A DNA stretch of 64,000 nt from Gracilaria gracilis (GCA_030374805.1 JARGSG010000100.1:62001-126000); one strand, 5' to 3'. Shown: positions 1-10,556, numbered from the stretch's first letter. The notes: generated from the sequence alone by a model not told the origin. Numbers and translations are program-made.

Positions 1-828
1 CGCCTCTTAATACTTCGGACAAGGATGTGACCTGTGTTACGGTCCCCCCTGTTCCATTCCGACACAACACAGCCCACCAACTCTTCTACTGACAGAAAAT
101 GCCTTGCGTCCGCGTACAAACGCATCGCCAGCAAGCCCCAAAGGTTCTCAATTGGGTTTAAATCTGGGCTACCAACAGGTCAATCCATAAACTCGATATT
201 TTTTGACGTAAACTGGCCTCTAATAGACTTAGAGGTATGAATTGCAGCATTATCCTGCTGAAAACCCCCCGCTCCTACGAAAGTCCTTGCAACATACGGC
301 AGTAAATAGTCCTCTAGTGTCTTCATGTACGTTTTAGAATCCTGATTACCACGTAAAACTGCCAATGGCTCTACACCTGTTTCTGAGAAACATCCCCAAA
401 CCATGACCCCACCTCCCCCCTCTTGTCGTTTAGACATAAAGCTCTCCTCCCTACGCATATCGTGCCGATAATAGGCAAAGCCGTCCAGACCATCGAAGTT
501 AAATTGCTTTTCATCAAAAAACACAACCTGTCTCTGATCTCCTGGTGACTATGCGTGCCAACGTCTTGCCCAATTTAGGCGGTGTAGTTTGGGGTGACAC
601 TGGAGTGGTAGGACCTGTGTAATTTTCGTGTACTTTAAGTGCGACCTGTGCGATAAAATTTGGTGCACACGCCCCTTTAATATTGGAAACTAAAGAAAGG
701 GTTTTAGCTGCAATGCGGATTGGTGACCCTTTCCGGCTTTCTAAACTATCGGACGTCGGGTGGTGACAAATCGCTTTGTTTCCCTCACAGGCGTTTTCCT
801 CGTATTTGGCATGGGTTTTGAATAGCAA
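1..828 (-). pseudogene. Tc1/mariner-like transposase, broken
   Basis: The minus strand reads the DDE domain in at least two frames. Residues around FDEKQFNFDGLDG (near the first catalytic Asp), GGVMVWGCFS and QQDNAAIHTS (second Asp region) are typical of Tc1/mariner. The frame then continues as SPDLNPIENLW, the third acidic residue region, to the window edge. One in-frame TGA at 180-182 sits exactly where the family has Trp in the D-W-P motif, so TGG became TGA. A further frame change at about 514-530 separates the degenerate N-terminal part (514-828) from the DDE part. The product would not be functional. It is related to the copy at 6037-7060 but is not its source. Confidence 0.85.
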
Positions 829-2003
829 GATATAACATATCCGCTGCGTCCAATGTATCTTGAGATTGCTGCTACGGATCGGACACTTGCTTAAAAGGCT
901 TGTATTTGGCCCTGCTTTTTGTCGGTCAGGAACTGGCTCTTAGACATGTCTGGTCTGTGTGAAGAAGATGTAGTACACTCAAAAGCTGTTTTGGGACTGG
1001 GTACTGGTCTTTAGTGGATTGAAATTGGTTTTACTAGCTGTGCTACCTACTAAACATATATCTGTCATATAGCTAGTTCACTAATTCTTGATCAGTCGCC
1101 TAAATTGGGTCGCTTTGGCGATTAAAATTTGTGATGTTTTTGATTGTAATGCTTGATTGGAAACCAACACTCATTTAGCCCAAAAACGGCTCATTTGATT
1201 TAAAAGCTAAATAAACTATTGAATGCAGCACTATTACTTCCACCAATAAGGTTATTGTTGTCACGCGCTCATGAATAAAAGGCTAGTGGAGTTGGTATTA
1301 GACACTTTAATGCTTCAAATTGTGGCCTTCTTCGTGAAGTAGCCGCACCCGCAAGAACCCATCGTTTGACGGGTTTTGGGTTTCACTTGAGGTCAACTTT
1401 CTCCTACATCATTAACATCAGTTTTGTTTGTTAGTCCTCCTCACACATGCATCTTCAACAGGTTTGTAAACTTGAAGAGAAGTAGACGTAGCTTAAAACC
1501 ACTCGACGATATAGCACCTTACGAAGAAATCGAGGCTGCAAAGGCTTTCAGGTGCAGCGGCAATTTAAAATTTGCCAGTTTTTTAGTCGATTACTACAAC
1601 GCATGTGACCCATATTTGGTCTTTGGTCAAACAGTTAAGAGGCTATCAAAAATTGTCTTTGTGAGGCTGTTTTAAAGACTTCCTGCTACTTTTTGATGTT
1701 ATTTGAACCCATGCAGCCCAACTTAAATGGTAAGAACCACTACTTTGCAAAATTTGAAGGAAAAAAACGGGTATTAATTTTAAAAGTTTTTTATTTCTTA
1801 CAAAGTGATCCATATTTTAGAACCTTATAATAGTAGCCATTTTTTTCTAACGCGAGAATGTCGGCTCTTGGAAGAAAGAAACAAGACTCGTTTTATTCGC
1901 TTTTATATAACGGATAGTCTTTGTAAAGCACTAATTGTAAATTGCATCACCCGCGCATGTGCCGGCTGAAACCTGGTGTGTCGTATAGCCGTTTTGCGTA
2001 CTG
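1..2003 (-). mobile_element. Tc1/mariner-like element, copy A (left end outside the window)
   Basis: The right end is an inverted repeat at about 1974-2003 followed by TA (2004-2005). Read on the minus strand it begins CAGTACGCAAAACGGCTATA and matches the ends of copy B at 5823-7376. Transposase remnants read leftward from about 828. Subterminal sequence near 1905-1920 (ataacggatagt) also matches copy B. The non-coding stretch between the transposase and the right end is about 1.1 kb here against about 0.3 kb in copy B, so copy A probably carries internal extra sequence. The left end lies outside the window. No gene was seen in 829-1974. Confidence 0.75.
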
Positions 2004-2005
2004 TA

Positions 2006-2448
2006 TGCTCGGCATACTTTAAAAAGGGTTTACTGTATAGGGTCTGGGTGATGTCCTACATTTTCGCTTGTTGATGTGCTTACAAAGAATTGCTTTCTTA
2101 ATAAATGTATGAGCTTTTGTTTAAACCGCGCGTGCACGACACGAGTTACAAATTTTAAGAATTCCTCCAAACGGATGTGTTTGACGAGGTGCACTAATGA
2201 CTGTTTTACTCAGCATCTAATTCGTCAATGTGTATCAAACTCTCAAGATAAGAAGCCAAGAGTGTTTGCTTTGCACTGAACGAAATTTGAGATTAATTGA
2301 GGCACTGGCCGGAAAGATAGAGAGGCTCCAACTCGGAAAACTGGAGTTCAAGAAAACATTTACAATTAATATGGTGAACAGTTTCATCATTGCGTGGATT
2401 TCGCGCAAAGAAACTTATTTTGGTGATTAGACATATATTAAAAATCGA
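2006..2448. other. intergenic, nothing recognised
   Basis: AT-rich sequence between copy A of the mariner element and the MITE at 2452. Only short open frames are present and none resembles a known family. Confidence 0.5.
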
Positions 2449-2451
2449 TGA

Positions 2452-2885
2452 GGGCCGTTCCAATACTTTTTTTTGTATGGAAATAGTATATAGAACCTCT
2501 TTTTTTACGTGGCGACTCCTAAGTGGCCATATCTAATATGAACGGCTGCGACATTGTGTGACTTGCAGAGCACCTTTCTGCAAGTTCCATAGTGTATGGC
2601 TTGCCGTCTTTCTCATCTTCGACACCACGCACCGCCCGCTAAAAGCAATGGCCCATCGAGAAGTAATCTTCCCAACCGTTAATGGCGCATCTCTTCGCGC
2701 TAACCACGCCAGCTCCTCCGTCCCCCTTTCCATGTTTACTATGCTTGAGCCGACGGCGACTCTGCAGAGCCCATTTCGGTTTTACCCCCTTCAAACTCTC
2801 GCCACTCTGCGAAATAGCATATGGCAGGCTTTCAAAACAGCCATATTTTATTCCCATGCGATAATAAAAAGTATTGGAACGGCCC
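2452..2885. mobile_element. 434-bp MITE with 20-bp TIRs (Harbinger/Tourist-like)
   Basis: The left end GGGCCGTTCCAATACTTTTT (2452-2471) is repeated in inverted form at 2866-2885. TGA flanks both sides (2449-2451 and 2886-2888), consistent with a 3-bp target duplication. A 3-bp duplication with GGG/GGCC-type ends is characteristic of PIF/Harbinger MITEs, although their usual target is TTA/TAA. Beyond the perfect 20 bp the inverted similarity continues imperfectly for about 20 bp. The interior has overlapping short ORFs on both strands but nothing protein-like. A Harbinger-type nuclease remnant lies at 55208-55946 in this window; whether it mobilised this MITE is unknown. Confidence 0.75.
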
Positions 2886-3466
2886 TGAATGTATGAATGT
2901 TTCTTGCGGTGGTTTGCGCCACCCACGAGTTACAAATCAAAACTGAAGCAGTTTCTGACGTCTACGAGAAGGTGCACATCTTTGCTTGTATCTACTGATT
3001 GACATGTCAGAGCACCTCGATACGCTGGTCTGTACAAACCAAGACCAGCAGCGTTTAATCAAAACAAAGATGACGCGAATTGGACTGGTTGTTGCGACGC
3101 TAGCGTCGTCGAGATTTGAAGATAGTGCAGGTGGGCAGAAATTACAAGTAAGGAGTACGGAAGTAGATATGGGGCATCGAGCTGCATCAAGACCATCAAC
3201 ATGATTGCGCGAGGTCTGGTAAAGGATATCTACCTTTCAAGGGAACGTATCATAGCAAGCTAACTTACACGGTAGAGTGTTTTATATGAGCAGGTCATTC
3301 CCTCGAATACAGCTTTCGAAGACGGATAACACAGTCTTAGAGAAGCTGGTATAAAAGAGGTGGTTCAGCCTGAAGTTCAATCTTCTGAGTTTCCTCCGCT
3401 CCCAGTTTTTGGGTTGTTTTACATTGAAGCCATCCTGCCTCTCGACGTCTTTCTCGCCATCCCATC

Positions 3467-4138
3467 ATGTTAATTACCTCGTTTATGCTATGGGGACTCT
3501 TAATCTGCCATTCCTGGGCTATGCCTTCTAATTGCCCGGGACGATGCGTCACGACCGGAGCACCTACCAGTCGAAACAGAAATTGCTTCGCACCACCATT
3601 CAACAGCTTTTGCTTCGTAGCACCGTGCACGGACAGAAATGGCGTCACAGGAACTGCCTGCACAGGTTGTGCGGAAAGCCTTCTCTCGGTCGACTTTGAA
3701 CAGCTCTCCGACTTGAGTGTACTTGTTTCGTATGACTGGGAAGCTGGGTTGGAGCATGACTCTGCGTTGATGTTTCTAGGCGGAGGCGGAGGGGTAAGCT
3801 GTGGGTTAAGTTCGCCATTCGTCACTTTCAACGGAGATTCAGCTTTCAACAATCCGATTCAGGAAACGTACGAAGTAGCAATTGGGGAGGCAAATGCGGT
3901 TGGCGAGTAGAGTGACAGCACCTCGATTGATTTCATCTGTAACTGGTTTGGCTTCAGTGATACAGCTGATGTGACGATAACCATTTCTTTCACAGACGGC
4001 ACGTCGGCAGCTCCGTTGGCTTCGCAGTCTCTCACCATTAGTCACATGGATGCCCCGGACGTGTGTGCGGACCCTTGCGCCAAAGCATCGATATCTCTGC
4101 GAGATTCGACGCTGTCCGTTTGCTTTGAGGAGGTGTAA
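3467..4138 (+). pseudogene. putative secreted Cys-containing protein with one in-frame TAG
   Basis: The frame opens at 3467 (ATG) with a plausible signal peptide (hydrophobic core LITSFMLWGLLICHSWA) followed by a Cys-rich stretch with spaced CxC/CxxC pairs. It stops at TAG 3908-3910 after 147 codons. The same frame then stays open for 75 more codons to TAA 4136-4138, keeping the same style of sequence (Asp/Ser/Thr rich, further Cys, beta-strand-like). Read through, the product would be 223 residues. No family was recognised. Either a nonsense mutation truncated a secreted or wall-type protein, or readthrough occurs, or the 147-residue form is real and the extension is chance. GC content is higher than in the flanks, which supports past coding. 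Confidence 0.45.
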
Positions 4139-4874
4139 CCTGTTGCGATAATCGCAGGCTGCCGTGCCGATTATGGGCTCGTCAGTAGGGCAACATATAT
4201 TACAGAATCTATCCAAGTGATCCCCAGAGCCTTGATATCTGAAGCAAAAGAGTGAAAATCGGGGTATATCAATCGCAGGTTTGTCGCGATTGAGAGTTGT
4301 TATTCTCTACGTAAACTGATGTCTACGTATATTGCTCCTCATGTCCCTCATGATTCTAGGATTCTTGCGGTTAACCTTGGTAGCGACAATGTGTAGGGCT
4401 AGCAACTGATGAGCAAGAAAGCGTTGAGCTAGTAACTGATGAGCACAGGGGCTATTTTGGGTTCATGCAAGTCTGAAATGTAGAGGACATGCTTGTATTG
4501 TTAGGGTTAATGACTGTTTTTCCTTGGATAAGCTACTTGGTGACGGTCCTCATCCACAGGGAGGAGAGTACGCCATGTGAAAGGAGCAGATTTTGACGCA
4601 CTGCTTGAAATAACGGCCAAAACTGTTTGCTTTTGTCAACGGCGGATGGTACGGGTATTGACTTGAGGAACGGGTTGGCGTTCAAAGGTTCTATTTGGGT
4701 TTATCCAATGAAAATTTCATTGATGAACGATGGCGGCAACGATTTGGAGGTTTTTTATGCGAGACAAACAAACGACTTGGCGCAATATGATCTCGAGGTT
4801 TTGGGGCGATAGAAGATTCTTTGAAGTTGGTAAGGTTACACTGGATGTCGGTATATCCCTAGTGCCTTTATTTA
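4139..4874. other. intergenic; short direct repeat
   Basis: No convincing gene. A 16-18 bp motif (ctag[ct]aactgatgagca) occurs twice, at about 4398-4415 and 4430-4447. A short open frame at 4627-4812 has no ATG at its start and no recognisable features. Confidence 0.4.
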
Positions 4875-5095
4875 AGGTACACTATAGTGTACCTAACTTC
4901 TTTTCACGAAAAAGAAGTACTTGCTTACCTCCGTTTCTCTTCTTACCGCATGTAGACAATGTTGGTGATTGCTTACATGCTGTCCCGGGCCGAAAACTCC
5001 AGAGTCGGGTTTGTTTTCTCAGTGGCACAGCTCCAAGTTGCACTACCAAACCGTCTCAAAATGTACAAAAATGGGTTAGGTTCACTATAGTGAAC
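4875..5095. repeat. palindromes AGGTACACTATAGTGTACCT and GTTCACTATAGTGAAC flanking about 200 bp
   Basis: A 20-bp perfect palindrome lies at 4875-4894 and a 16-bp one at 5080-5095. Facing halves read TAGTGTACCTAAC (rightwards from 4885) and TAGTGAACCTAAC (leftwards from 5087), a 13-bp inverted repeat with one mismatch. The 200 bp between could therefore be a tiny TIR element whose ends abut TA. The same palindrome recurs at 5709 and 5761. Confidence 0.6.
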
Positions 5096-5708
5096 ATACT
5101 TTTTTCGTATCTATAATTTAATAAAGCTACTAAGCAAACGTTGCAATCATTTATAGTGTGTAGATGGCATGAAAAAACTTAATGCTGCCCTTCAGCCCGA
5201 GTAAAATGACTTACAAACTGAATTTTGCACCAAAACAGAAGGTAGAAATGAAGTTTATCATTTAGTTCGACTAACAGTGGGAAACGAATTCTATACTCAT
5301 GATTGGACATGTATATAACGATTTCTTCTTGCATTTCTTGTTTTCTTTATGGTTCTGGGAGAAAACGGTAATAAAAGCAATGTGCAAGGTTTGCTTTGTT
5401 TTAAAGTTAAAAGTCCCTTTTTGTGGGTACAAATAGTTTTAAAGGCTCTATGTCACTTGCAATGAGACTGTGCTGTCTTAACAGAAGCCAATTCCATCCC
5501 AGTATTGCGCGGTTTAGCGCGGTACATGAGAATGAAAATGGCTGAAAAAGAAAGGCATGAAAACAGTTAGTAAAACCGAATTGAAAGTGGTAAGTTGTTG
5601 CCTTTACATCTCTATAGTACTGAGTTAAAGAATCCCTTCCTTGTTTTAATTTTAATGTAGATTGGCCTTCATAAAGAGCTAGTAATTTGAAGGCTCAATA
5701 GGTCTCTA
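5096..5708. other. AT-rich intergenic sequence, nothing recognised
   Basis: No open frame of note on either strand and no clear repeat apart from the palindromes at either side. Confidence 0.5.
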
Positions 5709-5780
5709 AGGTTCACTATAGTGAACCTAACGGTTTCAGATTTTTTTCAAAAAAACGCTTAGGTTCACTATAGTGAACCT
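5709..5780. repeat. two perfect 20-bp palindromes AGGTTCACTATAGTGAACCT
   Basis: Identical perfect palindromes occupy 5709-5728 and 5761-5780. The 52 bp from the centre of one to the centre of the other begins TAGTGAACCTAA and ends with its inverse, and the A/T-rich middle also folds imperfectly. The pair ends 42 bp left of the mariner copy B terminus. Confidence 0.8.
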
Positions 5781-5822
5781 TGCGCGCATTAGGGATATTG
5801 GCATCCTTTCGATACATATATA

Positions 5823-7376
5823 CAGTGCCCGAAACTCCTATACGACACCCCAGTAATTTCCAGTTTACCTTAAAAGCCTTCGTTACTGACGATCGAACGT
5901 TTGTAGGCGTAAACACTGTATAAAACGAAGTAGAAAAGAGGACACAAAAGTTTAAAAGCTTCAATGGAAAGATATGTTTCTTTAAAACGGTTACCAAAAG
6001 GGTAGAAATCTCTATACGACAGGTGGCACTGTTGGCCTACCTGTGCGCGTTGCCAACCACCTCGTAGTCTGTCTTCATTCCCTGTCTCTCTAAGACGGTA
6101 GCACAAGGCTTTTTCGTGCTTCGAACCAAATTGTAACACGTGGGGCGGTCGATTTTGTTCCATTGTGCCACTACACATTCCACCAGCTCTTCCACAGATG
6201 CAAACTGCCTTGCATCTGCGTACACACGCCTGACAAGCAAGCCCCAAAGATTCTATATCGGATTGAGGTCAGGACTACAGGCAGGCCAGTCGATAACATC
6301 TATCTTATGAGCATTGAACCACTGTTGGGTGTACTTAAGACGTATGTATGGCAGCAATACCTTGCTAAAACGTCCATCCTCCAGCGTAGTTCTCTTCCAC
6401 AAATGGTAGCAAATAGTTCTGTAGTGTTTTGACATACTTCTTTGAATCTTGATTACCCTTTAGCACTGCCAATTCCCCCACCCTTTTTTCAGTAAAACAA
6501 CCCCAAACTATTACTCCCCCGCCTCACTTCTGACGTTTAGACATGACCCGTTCCTCCTTTCGCAAATCATGCCAGTAAAAAGCAAACCCATCAGGCCCGT
6601 CCAAGTTAAATTTTTTTTCATCAGACCAAATATTTCGACTCCACTGTTGAGGTCTACACGCGTGCCTCAACCTAGCCCAATTCATCCTGTGAATTTTGTG
6701 TTTTTGTTGTAGAGGAGGTGCCTGTTTTACCTTCTGTAACTTTAGTGTAGGTGTGGCAGACAGTATTTGTTGAATTCGGCGGCTTGATATCGGCAGTTGA
6801 AGTGCAGTTTTTAGTTGCGATGCGGTTTGGTGTCCTTTGGATGCTTCTTTTACCAGTAAACGGTGTGCTTTGGCGGTCATTTTTGTGGGCTTTTTGATAG
6901 GTTTGTTGTTCCCGTACGTTGCTGGGTTCTTCAAGTACCTTGTTATGACATCTCTGCTTTGTTTGGTTTTGCTGGCGATAGCTGCAATAGACAGACTACT
7001 TTTTTTAAAAGCCTCTATTTGGCTTTTTTCTTTTTCTGTCAAATATGTGCCTTTTGGCATTGTTGGAATGAGTTGAAGTGGTGTTTGGAGGGTGGAAGGA
7101 AGGAAGAAGAATACAAAGAAAGGTTTAATGAACTAAATACTACTACTAGAAGTGCTACAACTACCTTTTATTGTGTATGTTGTATAGATGTTTCGCGGGG
7201 TGAAGTAGCCGTTTGCGTGCTGCTCAGGGACTACAAAGTCGTTTGGCCTGGAAACAGTTTTCTTTTAAACGTTTTTATGTAACGGATAGCCTCCTTGCTG
7301 CTGCGTCGTCGGTAATCGTTTAGTTTACTCTGTACAGCTAAAAAGGGGGGGTGTCGTATAGGAGTTTCGCGCACTG
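5823..7376 (-). mobile_element. Tc1/mariner-like element, copy B, both ends present
   Basis: The ends are inverted repeats of about 30 bp. The left starts CAGTGCCCGAAACTCCTATA (5823) and the right ends with the inverse, CAGTGCGCGAAACTCCTATA, at 7376. They differ by one base over the first 20. TA flanks at 5821-5822 and 7377-7378 give the expected 2-bp duplication. At 1,554 bp the length is normal for the superfamily. It carries one decayed transposase on the minus strand. Poly-C/G runs just inside the ends differ in length between the two sides. Confidence 0.92.
6037..7060 (-). pseudogene. Tc1/mariner-like transposase of copy B, broken
   Basis: The minus-strand start at 7060 gives 178 intact codons: an N-terminal helix-turn-helix pair (residues about 1-110, Lys-rich) and the beginning of the DDE domain (WSDEKKFNLDGPDG). 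The frame stops at TGA 6524-6526, just before GGGVIVWG. In copy A the same position is Gly, so a Gly codon became TGA. The remainder is spread over two other frames: 6253-6435 carries DWPACSPDLNPI with the third acidic region, and 6037-6240 carries the C-terminal YADARQFASVEELV part. At least one stop and two frameshifts make this non-functional. The element could only move with a transposase supplied in trans. Confidence 0.88.
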
Positions 7377-7652
7377 TATCCATATGGAATACCAAAGAGA
7401 GCCAATATACTTGGAAAAAGGCTCGATGCCGCCACATCAGTGACACTGCATGTACGTGTACACGCGCTTGGGCTGAATAAAATAACATCTTTAAACATCT
7501 TTATCTTCTTTATCTCATTCTTTGACGAGATGCCTCAACAAAATCAAGCGATGGGAGAGAAGGAAACTTGCTGATGATGATGTCATCTATCTCATTGGTT
7601 GTCCTCCTAACGTCGGCGACGTCGCGTGTACTCGACGCGTTCCTTCTGACCG

Positions 7653-8657
7653 TTGCTGCCTTCAAAGTTCGGCAACTGGATTGGCCTCAACCACAATATG
7701 GGTAAATTCTGGAAACCACCCCGCATCCTGTCACTGCTGCCGAGTGCCACCGAGATACTTTTTGCATTAGGCGCGGGCCCAAGCGTTGTAGGAGTTACAC
7801 ACGAGTGTGACTTCCCGGCAGAAGCAACTCTTCTGCCACACTGCACTGCGAATCTTCTTCCACCATGTCTAACTGCAAAGCAAATAGATGACGCAGTTTC
7901 CAAAGTTCTCACTGAGGACCCTCATTCCATATACAGATTAGAACTGGAAAAAGTTAGAAGCTTGAAGCCAGACATTATTGTCACGCAAAGTCTATGCGCT
8001 GTTTGCGCTGTTCCGGAGTCAACTGTTCGTGAGGTGTCATGTGGATTTCCTTTTCAATGTCGAGTCGTATCTTCGGATCCTCACACGCTACTCGAGCTAT
8101 TCGAGTCTATTTCATACATTGGTGACGCAATTGGTGCATCAGATCAGGCTAGAATTCTAGTTGAGAGTCTTCAGAATCGCTTGAGTCGAATTCATCAACT
8201 TGGATCTTTGGCTCAGTTCAAACCAAGAGTTGCTGTTATTGAGTGGCCCGACCCTCCGTATGCACCAGGTCACTGGGTGCCTGACATGATAGAAGCTGCG
8301 AACGGAATATGTGCCCTAGGCCAAAGTGGTCAGAAGTCAATACGGGTGTCGTGGGAACAACTTTGCGCCACACAGATTGATGTGGTAATATGTGCTTTCT
8401 GCGGATACGATTTGTATCGAAATCAACAAGAATGTAATGAGGTAGCGTCGTCAAAGGAATGGCAAAGCTTTACGAAAGCCGCTACAGTTTACGCAACTAA
8501 TGCCAGTGCGTATTTTTCACGCCCGGGAAACCGGCTAATCGATGGAACGGAGCTTCTTGCCTTCTTATTACACCGTATCGAAGCCTACAGACCCAAAGTT
8601 GGCTGCGCTTCCATGTTAAAGGACGGTGAGTGGATTGATGCGTCTGAACTTCGGTAA
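7653..8657 (+). CDS. BtuF-like cobalamin/siderophore-binding-fold protein
   Basis: An intact 334-codon frame. The likely start is ATG 7698 (MGKFWKPPRILSLLPS), because homologous sequence begins there; an in-frame ATG also exists at 7653. Motifs match bacterial cobalamin-binding proteins of the class III periplasmic-binding (TroA/BtuF) fold: RILSLLPSATEILFALG, VVGVTHECDFP, Q-x2-C-x2-CAVPES, VAVIEWPDPPYAPGHWVP and SWEQL. Bacterial relatives bind vitamin B12 or metal-chelate ligands and hand them to a membrane ABC transporter. Here no signal peptide is visible, so it may be cytosolic or its targeting exon is missing. Established knowledge: algal B12-uptake protein CBA1 also resembles BtuF, but this sequence looks closer to the bacterial soluble type, suggesting transfer from bacteria. 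Ligand is not provable from sequence. No introns. Confidence 0.85.
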   Translation: MLPSKFGNWIGLNHNMGKFWKPPRILSLLPSATEILFALGAGPSVVGVTHECDFPAEATLLPHCTANLLPPCLTAKQIDDAVSKVLTEDPHSIYRLELEKVRSLKPDIIVTQSLCAVCAVPESTVREVSCGFPFQCRVVSSDPHTLLELFESISYIGDAIGASDQARILVESLQNRLSRIHQLGSLAQFKPRVAVIEWPDPPYAPGHWVPDMIEAANGICALGQSGQKSIRVSWEQLCATQIDVVICAFCGYDLYRNQQECNEVASSKEWQSFTKAATVYATNASAYFSRPGNRLIDGTELLAFLLHRIEAYRPKVGCASMLKDGEWIDASELR

Positions 8658-9554
8658 AACATCATGAAAGCAGTGGTTAGTCTTTGAGTTGTATCGCTAC
8701 AGTCTCAGGTGCAGTGCGTTGCTGTATCACGAGTTTCTGAGCAAGTTCGAAGTATTCCGGTTGCAATGCTTGATCTACTGAGCCTGTGGGTTTCCTTGAT
8801 AAGCAATTATCCTCTCGCTTTGATTTGATAGGTGCTTGCACCAAAAGGTCGCCAAGTGTTGCTTTCAAACATTTGTATCAGGCCTGAATTGCATACTTCC
8901 TTCCACTTCTCTTCTCGTCGATTGATGTTATTTCTACGGAGTGCAACTGCAACAATGGCTTTGGCTTTCTTTAAGTGGACGTGGAAACAACTGTCATGTT
9001 CTAGCTAGCAGTGCGAGATCCTATCATATGACCCGGTAGTGCGGTGTTGTCTACTGCGCGAAGCTAAATGTCGTCTTCTTCTCATGCGCTGAACTACAAG
9101 AGCTGGAGTTCGGACAGACCCAAGTCTTGCATTACGTGGATTGACAGGGTTCTCCTGTGAAGGACCTGCGCAAGATCACGGAGAAGCGGTATTCCGGCGT
9201 GGCATAGTAGGGTTTCAGAGCTTAGTATCGTGTCCGACACGCTCACTCTCAGAACTTTTAAGGACTGACCGCATCATGAAGTCCTGAACCGCTGAAGAAG
9301 AGGTTCGGCCAAGAGCTAGAATGATCCAGGGTACCAAGGGTATTGCATGTTGTAAATGATGAACGAACGAATGAGCGAACGAGAGAATCCTCGTAGAATC
9401 CTGGTGAAGATCCGGAGAGTAATCCTTTCTTCCACTAGGCAGTTTCCAGAATTTTTTTTTGGTTAGCCCTCTTATTGTACAACGGTACCAACGGTAAAAC
9501 GCTACCGCCCATGCAAGAATCTCCTACTGATCCGGTCCTCCGGCAAGAGTCGCT
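8658..9554. other. intergenic, nothing recognised
   Basis: About 900 bp between two same-strand genes. It contains a short GA-rich imperfect tandem (gaacgaacgaatgagcgaacgaga, about 9360-9386) and no convincing ORF on either strand. Confidence 0.5.
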
Positions 9555-10556
9555 GTGCTGGAAGGTGTGCAGACATCGTCTCCGTTAGCACCTAGTACGT
9601 GTGTATGGTTCCCTGGCATAGCATCAAGTCAAGTACACAGAACGCATTTCATAAGTTGGTATCAATACTTGCCACACTTATCACGTCTGTACTGGATAAA
9701 AAGTGTGTTTGGGGCAAGCCAACTCTTTCAATCTTCGCTGCTCAAAGACGAATATCAGGGTTTTATCTGGACCGCAAACATGAATGGACGTCGTATGCAC
9801 CGTCCAAGAGTCGAGGACACCTACGCAATGGGGCTCACCTATAACTTGTTAAATCAGATTATGAGGCTGGAACGCAAGCCGCCAACGACCTTGTTTTTCC
9901 TTGCTCTTAACGGCGCCATCTTCCTTCTACCATACCTTCCTAACTTTGTTGATGTTCCACGAGAGTTTGACAGAATATATGAACAAGCGCTTTACTGGAC
10001 TGCTATCCGCACAGCATGTTTGATTCCGGTAAAGATAGTTTCTTATGGTGGCGAATTGTACCGCCTTGTTCTTTCCACCTTAGTGCACGCAGATAGTTTG
10101 CATTTGGTATTTAACTTAACGAGCTTCTTATACAAAGGGGCAGTTCTGGAAGCCGTACTTGGATCTTTCCATCTTTTTGTTATCATTGTGTACCTCATGC
10201 TATCGTCATCCATGATGTATGTTCTGACCGCGGTTATTGCAACCGAAAGCAAAATAGATCCCTCAATAATGTACAATTGTTGCGTCGGGTTTTCTGGGGT
10301 CATCTTTGGGTTGAAGGTTCTGGTGAACTCTGACGAAATTTACGCTCGCCACACCGAAGATATGTTCGATTTCAACCTTCCAAAGCAAGCTGTATGGGCT
10401 GAGCTGGTTTTAGCCTCAATCTCTGCCCCGCAGGTTAGCTTCCTTGGACACCTCTGTGGGATAGTTGCAGGTTATATATATCTCAAATTTGCGGTAACGA
10501 TGGGTTTAATTAGGCAAAGTCGAACCTTCAGGAGACCGAACTGGCGTTATGATTGA
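9555..10556 (+). CDS. rhomboid intramembrane protease (RHBDD1/RHBDL4-like)
   Basis: A 333-codon intact frame. The rhomboid core starts near residue 92, so initiation at an internal ATG (Met76 or Met92) is likely; the first 75 residues may be a targeting extension or non-coding. Catalytic features are complete: HLVFN (His183, Asn187) in TM2, GFSGVIFG with nucleophile Ser247, and GHLCG with His299. About six hydrophobic segments follow the rhomboid pattern (about 111-130, 145-175, 183-200, 204-230, 240-256, 285-315). Overall similarity (GVIFGLKVL after the Ser, LYKGAVLE after TM2) points to the RHBDD1 group, which in animals cleaves ER membrane proteins for ERAD. Ubiquitin- or p97-binding motifs are not seen. 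Lone gene, with no sign of an operon-like arrangement. Confidence 0.88.
   Translation: MLEGVQTSSPLAPSTCVWFPGIASSQVHRTHFISWYQYLPHLSRLYWIKSVFGASQLFQSSLLKDEYQGFIWTANMNGRRMHRPRVEDTYAMGLTYNLLNQIMRLERKPPTTLFFLALNGAIFLLPYLPNFVDVPREFDRIYEQALYWTAIRTACLIPVKIVSYGGELYRLVLSTLVHADSLHLVFNLTSFLYKGAVLEAVLGSFHLFVIIVYLMLSSSMMYVLTAVIATESKIDPSIMYNCCVGFSGVIFGLKVLVNSDEIYARHTEDMFDFNLPKQAVWAELVLASISAPQVSFLGHLCGIVAGYIYLKFAVTMGLIRQSRTFRRPNWRYD

Noticed and set aside
2558-2926. Overlapping 60-112 codon ORFs
   Set aside because: They fall largely inside the 434-bp MITE on both strands and share no protein-like features.
4881-4890. T7-like promoter core CACTATAG
   Set aside because: Occurs only as the centre of a palindrome present four times; no full phage promoter sequence.
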